Assembly (NCBI GenBank): GCA_903928325.1
Contig: CAIYQF010000074.1
Location: 1-11,194, forward strand
DNA length: 11,194 nt
Direction of reading: 5' to 3'
DNA from: an uncultured beta proteobacterium
GTDB taxonomy: Bacteria; Pseudomonadota; Gammaproteobacteria; Burkholderiales; Burkholderiaceae_C
Shown: piece after piece, positions 1 to 7,018 of the stretch
Numbering within the stretch: the stretch's first letter is position 1
Layout of the letters: every line of letters starts with the position of its first letter
Notes under the pieces: model-generated
What the model was told of the DNA's origin: nothing
Databases searched by the model: none
What the model saw: the letters and a program-made list of their open reading frames with translations, nothing else
Translations under genes and position numbers: made by a program

Positions 1-559
1 CCCGGAAATCGGGCACCAAAACCTCGATTTGCGTGTGCGGCGACAGCGCCCGCGTCTTGCGAATGCAATCGACAAAATGGCCAGCGCCTCCGTCGCGTAG
101 ATCATCCCGGTCCACGCTAGTAATGACCACGTATCGGAGGCGCAGTTGGGCAATCGTGCGCGCCAAATTGTCAGGTTCGTTGGGGTCTAAGGCGTCGGGG
201 CGTCCGTGACCGACGTCACAAAATGGGCAGCGTCGCGTGCATTTGTCCCCCATGATCATGAAGGTCGCTGTTCCCTTGCCAAAGCATTCGCCGATGTTGG
301 GGCAACTGGCTTCTTCACAAACGGTGACCAACTTGTTGGCGCGCAACACATCTTTGATTTCATAGAAGCGGGTAGATGGGCTGCCCGCTTTCACCCGGAT
401 CCAGTCGGGCTTTTTCAAAACCTCTCCGGCTTGGACCTTAATAGGTATGCGGGACAGTTTGGCCGCTGCTTTTTGTTTGGACAAGGCGTTGTAATCGCCC
501 TGAGCTTGGGGCTCGCGCACAGTGGGATGGCTGGTGGCGTCGTTTGGCATTTGGGACAT
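1..559 (-). CDS. lipA: Lipoyl synthase LipA, radical SAM (partial, C-terminus beyond window)
   Basis: LipA inserts two sulfur atoms at C6 and C8 of protein-bound octanoyl groups to make lipoate, using S-adenosylmethionine and two [4Fe-4S] clusters in the cytoplasm. The visible part is 186 codons, read leftwards from ATG 559-557 and cut by the window edge. The family-specific auxiliary-cluster motif C-x4-C-x5-C is seen at Cys81, Cys86 and Cys92 (within CEEASCPNIGEC). The radical SAM motif C-x3-C-x2-C is at Cys107, Cys111 and Cys114 (CTRRCPFC). VITSVDRDDLRDGG follows, typical of LipA. ATG 559 was preferred over an in-frame ATG at 550 because a weak GAG lies 6 bases upstream of 559 and nothing purine-rich precedes 550. 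It lies 45 bases after the lipB stop and is probably co-transcribed with it. The identity is certain; the start is less so. Confidence 0.97.
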   Translation of the reverse strand, partial: MSQMPNDATSHPTVREPQAQGDYNALSKQKAAAKLSRIPIKVQAGEVLKKPDWIRVKAGSPSTRFYEIKDVLRANKLVTVCEEASCPNIGECFGKGTATFMIMGDKCTRRCPFCDVGHGRPDALDPNEPDNLARTIAQLRLRYVVITSVDRDDLRDGGAGHFVDCIRKTRALSPHTQIEVLVPDFR

Positions 560-604
560 AGAGTACTCGCAAAAGTCCAAGGTGAGGGGCTAGTGAAAAA
601 AGCG

Positions 605-1303
605 TCAGGCCAGCAAGTGCGCAACAAGCTTTTGCCCCAGGACGGCGGACACCTCTTCCCAAGCCACCGAAACGCCGATTGTAGAAAGGTCCACCGTCCG
701 CAACTGCGCATACCCGCAGGGGTTGATGCCTGAGAAAGGGCTTAAATCCATGTCTACATTGAGCGCGGCGCCATGGTAGGCGCAATGGCGTGAAACCTTG
801 ATGCCCAGGGCTGCGATCTTTCCAAGTCCAGTAAAGTCCGGAACCCTGTGGCCATGAGCTGCGCTATTCGACTGGGGTGCCCATCGCGCGTGGCCTCGCG
901 GGTCCTGCAGGTTCACGTAAATACCCGGTGCACCAGGCACGCGATGGCCGGTAACCCCGAAGTGCAGCAGGGTTCGGATGAGTGCTTCTTCGAGCCGGTA
1001 AACGTATTCCTTGACGAAATACCCGGCACGTCGCAAATCCAGCAAGGGATAGGCGACCACCTGCCCCGGTCCGTGAAAGGTCACTTGCCCGCCGCGATCG
1101 GTCTGCACCACGGGAATGCCGCCCGGGTTGAACAAATGCTCCGTTTTGCCGGCTAAGCCTTGGGTGTACACGCTGGGGTGCTCACACATCCACAAGATGT
1201 CGGCAAGCTCAGACGCGTTTGGCGCGCTTCGCAACCGCGTGAACTCCTTCATTTGTTCCCAGGTGGATTCGTAGTCAACCCGGCCCAATTGGACAATTTG
1301 CAC
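605..1303 (-). CDS. lipB: Octanoyl-[acyl-carrier-protein]:protein N-octanoyltransferase LipB
   Basis: LipB moves octanoyl groups from acyl carrier protein to a lysine on lipoyl domains, the step before LipA. The product is 232 residues. The LipB signature RGGQVTFHGPGQVVAY is at 70-85. The catalytic pair known for the family is seen as Lys162 (GLGKIAALGIKV) and Cys196 (INPCGYA). The start codon is GTG at 1303-1301, with AGGGA about 6 bases upstream. It begins 9 bases after the stop of the YbeD-like gene, so the two are very likely one transcript. Compared with E. coli LipB as I recall it, about 25 extra residues lie between PGIYV and GLGK (roughly 131-157), which seems common in Comamonadaceae. 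Residue 200, directly after CGYA, is Gln where most homologues have Gly. Confidence 0.97.
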   Translation of the reverse strand: MQIVQLGRVDYESTWEQMKEFTRLRSAPNASELADILWMCEHPSVYTQGLAGKTEHLFNPGGIPVVQTDRGGQVTFHGPGQVVAYPLLDLRRAGYFVKEYVYRLEEALIRTLLHFGVTGHRVPGAPGIYVNLQDPRGHARWAPQSNSAAHGHRVPDFTGLGKIAALGIKVSRHCAYHGAALNVDMDLSPFSGINPCGYAQLRTVDLSTIGVSVAWEEVSAVLGQKLVAHLLA

Positions 1304-1312
1304 GGGAAGTCC

Positions 1313-1612
1313 CTATAGAACCACTTTGACCATCGGGTGGGTGCTCAGGGTGCGGTACAACTCGTCGAGTTGCTCGCGGCTGGTGGCGGTCACTGTGATG
1401 GTGATGCCCAAGTACTTGCCGCCCTTGCTTGGACGCAGTTCAACGGTGGATGCTTCAAATAAAGGGTCAAAAGCCTTTGCGATACGGGTCACAGCGTGCA
1501 CCAACCCATCGGCCTGCAGACCCATGACCTTGATGGGAAATAGCGACGGGTACGCGATGAGTGAAGGCTGCGCAGCTGCCGTCGGGGTTACTTTTGGGGG
1601 TGCGCTCGGCAT
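1313..1612 (-). CDS. DUF493 / YbeD-like small protein
   Basis: The product is 99 residues and matches the YbeD/DUF493 family: the segment YPSLFPIKVMG at about 21-31 is the family's hallmark, followed by a small ferredoxin-like alpha/beta fold with HAVTRIAKAFDP, an ITITVTATSREQLDELYRTLSTHP stretch (split as ITITVTATS and REQLDELYRTLS) and a C-terminal hydrophobic strand. The family sits next to lipB in many proteobacteria, as in E. coli ybeD-lipB. Its biochemical role is not established; a regulatory or ACT-like binding role has been suggested from structure. The N-terminal 20 residues are Pro/Ala-rich and probably disordered. It is first in the ybeD-lipB-lipA transcript. Start ATG 1612-1610 is the only good candidate, but it has no Shine-Dalgarno at normal distance; a GAGGGGTGA lies 19 bases upstream. 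Confidence 0.9.
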   Translation of the reverse strand: MPSAPPKVTPTAAAQPSLIAYPSLFPIKVMGLQADGLVHAVTRIAKAFDPLFEASTVELRPSKGGKYLGITITVTATSREQLDELYRTLSTHPMVKVVL

Positions 1613-1696
1613 AGGGAGTAAGGTGTCAGGTTCACCCCTCAGTCTAACGGCAGCACATCAGGTTCGGCTAACCCGCCAAGGCCCGTGGTTCCTGCG

Positions 1697-1702
1697 TATA
1701 AT
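1697..1702 (+). promoter_or_regulatory. Predicted -10 element of the atp operon promoter
   Basis: A perfect TATAAT lies 54 bases before the chosen atpI start, implying transcription from about 1709 and a leader of about 47 bases. A TG two bases upstream (TGCGTATAAT) nearly makes an extended -10, which may compensate for the poor -35 region around 1674-1680 (no TTGACA-like hexamer). The position makes sense for the operon; the start site is inferred. Confidence 0.55.
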
Positions 1703-1730
1703 CATAGGCTGCACTGAAAATCTCTGTAAA
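1701..1730 (-). promoter_or_regulatory. Predicted promoter of the ybeD-lipB-lipA transcript
   Basis: On the minus strand TTTACA (1730-1725) and TATGAT (1706-1701) each match the sigma-70 consensus at five of six positions and are 18 bases apart. Transcription would start near 1693, giving a leader of about 80 bases before the YbeD-like gene. The -10 shares two base pairs (1701-1702) with the -10 of the atp promoter on the other strand. Confidence 0.5.
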
Positions 1731-1755
1731 GTGTCTGTAATCTTGATTGTTGATA

Positions 1756-2229
1756 ATGCAAATGCGTGTTGATGAACAATCGCCGCATGAAGCAGATTTT
1801 GTGGCAATGACAGCGGAACAGGCGCGTGCATACCGACAGGAACATGCAACTCTGTCGCCTTGGACCGTAGTTCGGGCGCAGCTCTTGGTCGGCGTCACTG
1901 TTGCCGGTTTAGCGTGGTTGGTAACCCTACAGCGCGAGGTAGCGGCCTCAGTTGCTTGCGGAGCGATGGCCGTGGTGTTACCTGCCGCTCTGTTTGCCAG
2001 GGGCTTGATGGGGCGATTTGCGTCGATGAGCATTGGCAATGCAGTGACCGGTTTCTTTTTGTGGGAATTGGTAAAAATTGTGATGACGGTGGCTGTCATG
2101 TTGATGGCGCATCGTTGGGTGAGTGGCTTGAATTGGCCCGCTATGCTGGTGGGACTGGTCTTGACGATGAAGGTTTACTGGTTGGCGTTGCTCTTTAAAG
2201 GCCAGCGCAAACCAGCTGAAAGTAATTAA
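1756..2229 (+). CDS. atpI: ATP synthase assembly protein I (AtpI)
   Basis: AtpI is a small membrane protein encoded first in most proteobacterial atp operons. It is not part of the final enzyme and is thought to help assemble or stabilise the c-ring. From ATG 1756 the product is 157 residues: a charged N-terminus of about 35 residues, then four hydrophobic segments at about 36-54, 60-80, 94-114 and 120-145, with the motif FFLWELVKIVMTVAVM in the third, as in AtpI homologues. ATG 1762 is an equally possible start, and TTG at 1747 or 1750 would extend it by up to three residues; none has a clear ribosome-binding site. Identification rests on topology, position and the WELVKI motif. Confidence 0.85.
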   Translation: MQMRVDEQSPHEADFVAMTAEQARAYRQEHATLSPWTVVRAQLLVGVTVAGLAWLVTLQREVAASVACGAMAVVLPAALFARGLMGRFASMSIGNAVTGFFLWELVKIVMTVAVMLMAHRWVSGLNWPAMLVGLVLTMKVYWLALLFKGQRKPAESN

Positions 2230-2248
2230 TTAACCGCTTAACGGCAAA

Positions 2249-2270
2249 AGTAACTGACAAGAGTAACTGA
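2249..2270 (+). repeat. Short direct repeat AGTAACTGA overlapping the atpB start
   Basis: AGTAACTGA occurs at 2249-2257 and again at 2262-2270, a 13-base period; the final A of the second copy is the first base of the atpB ATG. Only a weak AGAG (2260-2263) is available as a Shine-Dalgarno, so the repeat occupies the whole atpB initiation region. Confidence 0.6.
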
Positions 2271-3157
2271 TGGCTGCTGAAGAACACGCTGCGCAAGGTT
2301 TGACCGCTGGTGAGTACATTGGTCACCACCTAACGCATTTGCAAACCCACAAACAGACCGGAGTCATTGACTTTTCGGTGCTGAATTTGGACTCGATCTT
2401 TTGGTCCGTTCTGCTGGGCGTTGCGGGCTTGTTATTGATGTGGCGGGTTGCGCGAACCGTGACTGCCGGAGTTCCGGGTCGGATGCAGGCCGCTGTAGAA
2501 ATTCTGCTAGAGATGGTCGACACACAGGCCAAAGGCATTATTCATAATGCGGAGTCGCGTAAATTTGTGGGCCCCCTGGCACTGACGGTGTTTGTGTGGG
2601 TGTTTTTGATGAACTCTATGGACTTCCTGCCCGTTGATTTGCTTCCTGAAATTTGGAAAGCGGTATACGTTGCAGCAGGAGGTGACGAGCACCATGCATA
2701 CATGCGAGTGGTGCCGACCGCCGACTTGTCGATGACTCTTGGGATGTCTTGTGCGGTATTGCTGGTGTGCCTTTACTACAACATCAAGATCAAAGGCGCG
2801 GCCGGCTGGGCACACGAATTGGTGACGGCACCTTTTGGAACCAGCAAAAATCCGGTTTTTGCTTTGATTTTGGGCGTACTCAACTTGAGCATGCAGCTAA
2901 TTGAATTCACCGCAAAGACCGTGTCACACGGTATGCGGTTGTTTGGAAATATGTACGCCGGTGAGCTGGTGTTCATGTTGATTGCGCTCATGGGTGCAGT
3001 CGGTTTTGGTTCGGCCACGGGCATTGCGTTGTGGTTTGGTCATGTGATTGCGGGTACCGGATGGGCGATATTTCATATATTGATTGTCGCTTTGCAGGCC
3101 TTCATTTTCATGATGTTGACACTGGTATACGTGGGCCAAGCCCATGACCACCACTGA
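2270..3157 (+). CDS. atpB: ATP synthase Fo subunit a
   Basis: Subunit a forms the two proton half-channels beside the c-ring in the inner membrane. The product is 295 residues, with a His-rich N-terminus and about five or six membrane segments (roughly 44-62, 102-119, 156-172, 194-215, 228-250 and 256-288). The essential arginine that corresponds to E. coli Arg210 is Arg223 in SHGMRLFGNMYAGELVF; Glu232 in GELVF and Gln276 in ALQAFIF correspond to the E. coli channel residues Glu219 and Gln252. The MNSMDFLPVDLLP motif at about 114-126 is typical. The start ATG 2270 has only a weak AGAG ribosome-binding site, consistent with one a subunit per complex. It lies 40 bases after atpI. Confidence 0.97.
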   Translation: MAAEEHAAQGLTAGEYIGHHLTHLQTHKQTGVIDFSVLNLDSIFWSVLLGVAGLLLMWRVARTVTAGVPGRMQAAVEILLEMVDTQAKGIIHNAESRKFVGPLALTVFVWVFLMNSMDFLPVDLLPEIWKAVYVAAGGDEHHAYMRVVPTADLSMTLGMSCAVLLVCLYYNIKIKGAAGWAHELVTAPFGTSKNPVFALILGVLNLSMQLIEFTAKTVSHGMRLFGNMYAGELVFMLIALMGAVGFGSATGIALWFGHVIAGTGWAIFHILIVALQAFIFMMLTLVYVGQAHDHH

Positions 3158-3200
3158 TTTTCCCTTTTTCTTTTTCTATTTCAATCCACAGGAGCTCTTC
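3158..3200 (+). promoter_or_regulatory. atpE translation initiation region with pyrimidine-rich tract
   Basis: Between the atpB stop and atpE start, 3158-3182 is almost purely pyrimidine (one A at 3178), followed by AGGAG at 3190-3194, 6 bases before the ATG. In E. coli, a U-rich element upstream of the atpE Shine-Dalgarno is a known translational enhancer that gives the c subunit its high synthesis rate. The layout here is the same, so the same role is inferred. Confidence 0.55.
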
Positions 3201-3449
3201 ATGGAACATGTACTTGGTTTTGTCGCTTTGGCCGCAGGCCTGATCATTGGTTTGGGTGCCGTTGGCGCTTGTATCGGTATTGGCATCATGGGCAGCAAGT
3301 ATTTGGAATCTGCAGCCCGTCAACCCGAATTAATGAATGAGCTGCAAACCAAAATGTTCTTGCTCGCTGGTCTGATTGACGCTGCGTTCTTGATTGGTGT
3401 TGGTATCGCCATGATGTTCGCCTTCGCCAACCCCTTCGTGCTGAAATAA
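3201..3449 (+). CDS. atpE: ATP synthase Fo subunit c
   Basis: The c subunit oligomerises into the proton-driven rotor ring. The product is 82 residues: helix 1 at about 4-33 with the glycine-packing pattern GLGAVGACIGIGIMG, the polar loop ARQPEL at 39-44, and helix 2 at about 50-77. The proton-carrying carboxylate is Asp60 in GLIDAAFLIGVG, equivalent to E. coli Asp61. The Gln/Glu/Ser residues that mark Na+-binding c subunits are not seen, so H+ is the likely coupling ion. ATG 3201 was chosen over an upstream in-frame start at 3144 because the latter overlaps atpB and would add a Phe-rich tail encoded by the pyrimidine tract, and because AGGAG sits 6 bases before 3201. Confidence 0.98.
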   Translation: MEHVLGFVALAAGLIIGLGAVGACIGIGIMGSKYLESAARQPELMNELQTKMFLLAGLIDAAFLIGVGIAMMFAFANPFVLK

Positions 3450-3486
3450 GCTTTTTCACATCACCCTAGATTAGAGAGGTGTTGTT

Positions 3487-3957
3487 GTGAGTATTAACGC
3501 AACATTCTTTGCGCAACTGACGGTATTTTTCTTATTGGTGTTGTTCACGATGAAGCTCGTGTGGCCACCAATTGCAAAAGCACTGGATGAGCGCTCAGAA
3601 AAAATTTCACATGGACTGGCTGCTGCAGAGCACGCAAAAATTCAGCTTACTAACGCCCACAAGGAAGTCGAAATCAAGCTGGCGGCAACCCGCAGCGAGT
3701 CGGCGGCCCTAATGGCGGACGCCGAGCGGCGAGCGCAGCATTTGATCGACGAAGCCAAGGGCCGAGCGACCGAAGAAGCAAACCGCATCGTAGCGGCAGC
3801 GCGGGTCGAAGCAACGCAAGAATCTGTCAAGGTACGTGAGGCACTGCGTGTGCAAGTTGCACTACTTGCAGTCAAGGGCGCCGAACAAATTCTCCGCAAA
3901 GAAGTTAATGCTCAAGTGCACGCTGATTTGCTGGGTCGTTTGAAGACTGAGCTGTAA
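3487..3957 (+). CDS. atpF: ATP synthase Fo subunit b (peripheral stalk), GTG start
   Basis: Subunit b dimerises to form the stator that ties F1 to subunit a. The product is 156 residues, the usual bacterial length: an N-terminal membrane segment at about 6-28, the conserved WPPIAKALDER at 26-36, then a long charged Ala/Glu/Arg/Lys-rich helix (about 37-130) expected to form a coiled coil, ending in the delta-binding region. The start codon is GTG at 3487, with GAGAGG (3474-3479) 7 bases upstream; no in-frame ATG is near. It lies 37 bases after atpE. Confidence 0.97.
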   Translation: MSINATFFAQLTVFFLLVLFTMKLVWPPIAKALDERSEKISHGLAAAEHAKIQLTNAHKEVEIKLAATRSESAALMADAERRAQHLIDEAKGRATEEANRIVAAARVEATQESVKVREALRVQVALLAVKGAEQILRKEVNAQVHADLLGRLKTEL

Positions 3958-3965
3958 GGGTAGCC

Positions 3966-4511
3966 ATGGCTGAACTTGCCACTATCGCCCGTCCCTATGC
4001 AGATGCGCTGTTCAAAGCTTCACCGTCAGATGCGCGTAGTACCGGCATCTGGTTGGACGCGTTAGCAGCCTTGTGCGCGGACCCTCAGTTGTTGGAATTG
4101 GCCCATGATCCCGCTGCAACCACCGACAAAGTATTTGGCTTCATTCGCGAGGTTCTCGATGCAATGGAAACTCAGGTGGTGTTGTCCAGCCAAGCGCAAA
4201 ACTTTTTGCACGCGGTCATTGACAATAAGCGGCTCGGCGCATTGCCAGAAATGGCATCACAGTTTCGAGCCCATGTAAATTCCCAAAGCGGCGCTGCAGA
4301 TGCACTGGTTTACAGCGCATTTGACATCGACGTCGCTGCGTTGGCCGAGGTGACAAGCGCATTGGAAAATCGGTTTAACCGTAAGTTAAATGTGGTTGTG
4401 CAATTGCAGCCCGATTTGATTGGCGGGATCCGTGTCGTAGTGGGCGACGAGGTGCTAGATACCTCGGTTAAAGCCCATTTGGAACAAATGAAAGTTGCGC
4501 TGGCTGCCTGA
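3966..4511 (+). CDS. atpH: ATP synthase F1 subunit delta
   Basis: Delta sits on top of F1 and joins the alpha subunits to the b dimer. The product is 181 residues, close to the family norm. The N-terminal helical domain begins with the characteristic LATIARPYADALFKA (about 4-18); the C-terminal domain carries the delta signature QPDLIGGIRVVVGDEVLDTSV near 148-168 (split as QPDLIGGIRV and VVGDEVLDTSV). ATG 3966 is 8 bases after the atpF stop, with AAGGG overlapping that stop as the ribosome-binding site, so translation is probably coupled. Confidence 0.96.
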   Translation: MAELATIARPYADALFKASPSDARSTGIWLDALAALCADPQLLELAHDPAATTDKVFGFIREVLDAMETQVVLSSQAQNFLHAVIDNKRLGALPEMASQFRAHVNSQSGAADALVYSAFDIDVAALAEVTSALENRFNRKLNVVVQLQPDLIGGIRVVVGDEVLDTSVKAHLEQMKVALAA

Positions 4512-4523
4512 GCCGCCGGCTCA
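4509..4523 (+). other. Hairpin at the atpH stop, in the atpH-atpA gap
   Basis: TGAGCC-GCC-GGCTCA forms a six-base-pair stem with a three-base loop that includes the atpH stop codon. No T-run follows, so it is not a terminator. It could mark an mRNA-processing or stability element between the two genes, or be chance. Confidence 0.45.
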
Positions 4524-4560
4524 CCAGTAGACAGCCCTAACAAGAAAGAAGGAAAGAGTA

Positions 4561-6099
<1,539 letters not shown>

Positions 6100-6127
6100 T
6101 GCCCGCTGACCAACCTAGGAGTATTTG

Positions 6128-6994
6128 ATGGCAGCAGGCAAGGAAATACGCGGCAAGATCAAATCGGTGGAAAACACCAAGAAGATCACCAAGGCAATGG
6201 AAATGGTGGCTGCGTCAAAGATGCGTAAGGCGCAGGATCGCATGCGCGCTGCACGGCCCTACAGCGAAAAGATTCGCCACGTAGCAGCGAACCTGGGCAA
6301 AGCAAATCCCGAGTACGTGCACCCGTTCATGGAGATCAACGCTGCAAAGGCAGCGGGGTACATCGTTGTGACCACGGACAAGGGTTTGTGTGGCGGCCTC
6401 AACACCAACGTGTTGCGCGTGCTCACTAATAAGCTAAAAGACATGCAAACGCAAGGCTTGGGTGCACAGGCCGTAGCCATTGGCAACAAAGGGCTTGGCT
6501 TTTTGAATCGCACAGGTTTGAAAGTGGTTGCGCAAGCGACCCAATTGGGTGACACCCCCCACATGGAAGCGCTAATTGGCCCGGTGAAGGTGCTGCTAGA
6601 CGCCTATGTGAATGGCGAGGTCAATGCTGTTTATCTGTGCTTCACGCGCTTTATCAATACGATGAAGCAAGAGCCCGTGTTGGAGCAGCTACTTCCGCTT
6701 TCGGCAGAGGTGCTCAGTACCCACCAGGCTCAAGGTAGTTGGGACTACATCTACGAACCCGAACCGCACATCGTGATCGACGATTTGCTAATTCGCTACG
6801 TTGAGGCCTTGGTCTACCAAGCGGTGGCTGAGAGTATGGCGTCCGAGCAGTCGGCGCGCATGGTGGCCATGAAGTCTGCCACCGATAACGCCGGCGAAGT
6901 TATCAACGAACTCAAACTGGTTTACAACAAGACGCGCCAAGCAGCGATCACGAAGGAATTGTCCGAGATCGTTGCGGGTGCGGCTGCTGTCTGA
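6128..6994 (+). CDS. atpG: ATP synthase F1 subunit gamma
   Basis: Gamma is the central rotor shaft linking the c-ring to the alpha/beta hexamer. The product is 288 residues, close to E. coli's 287. The N-terminal helix begins AGKEIRGKIKSVENTKKITK and the conserved MEMVAASKMRKAQ follows at about 24-36; TTDKGLCGGLN at about 80-90 is the family motif of the Rossmann-like domain. The C-terminal helix ends with the gamma signature ITKELSEIVAGAAA. ATG 6128 was preferred over the adjacent TTG 6125 because AGGAG (6117-6121) is 6 bases before ATG and only 3 before TTG. Confidence 0.98.
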   Translation: MAAGKEIRGKIKSVENTKKITKAMEMVAASKMRKAQDRMRAARPYSEKIRHVAANLGKANPEYVHPFMEINAAKAAGYIVVTTDKGLCGGLNTNVLRVLTNKLKDMQTQGLGAQAVAIGNKGLGFLNRTGLKVVAQATQLGDTPHMEALIGPVKVLLDAYVNGEVNAVYLCFTRFINTMKQEPVLEQLLPLSAEVLSTHQAQGSWDYIYEPEPHIVIDDLLIRYVEALVYQAVAESMASEQSARMVAMKSATDNAGEVINELKLVYNKTRQAAITKELSEIVAGAAAV

Positions 6995-7018
6995 TTTTCT
7001 ATATTTGGAGCAAAGAGC

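Larger units (their letters stand above)
1613..1755. promoter_or_regulatory. Divergent intergenic region between ybeD-lipB-lipA and the atp operon
   Basis: This 143-base spacer separates the leftward lipoylation genes from the rightward ATP synthase operon and must hold the main promoter for each. I see a consensus -10 for each direction (listed separately), a direct repeat TCTGTAA at 1723-1729 and 1734-1740, and no ORF or terminator. Control of the two units could be coupled because their -10 elements overlap. Confidence 0.8.

Noticed and set aside
206..733. A 175-codon open frame on the plus strand
   Set aside because: It lies antisense across lipA and the end of lipB, whose minus-strand frames have clear family motifs. 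Its protein has no recognisable features.
848..1156. A 102-codon plus-strand frame
   Set aside because: It is entirely antisense to lipB, which is unambiguous.
1747..1755. TTG starts for atpI upstream of ATG 1756
   Set aside because: There is no ribosome-binding site that favours them, and ATG is available three codons later. Left as a minor uncertainty.
1326..1772. A 148-codon plus-strand frame spanning the YbeD-like gene and the divergent promoters
   Set aside because: It overlaps a recognisable DUF493 gene on the other strand and crosses the promoter region; no family resemblance.
3144..3200. Upstream start extending subunit c by 19 residues
   Set aside because: It overlaps atpB, encodes a Phe-rich stretch from the pyrimidine tract, and the AGGAG site clearly serves ATG 3201.
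6125..6127. TTG start for atpG
   Set aside because: It is only 3 bases from the Shine-Dalgarno; ATG 6128 has ideal spacing and matches the family N-terminus.
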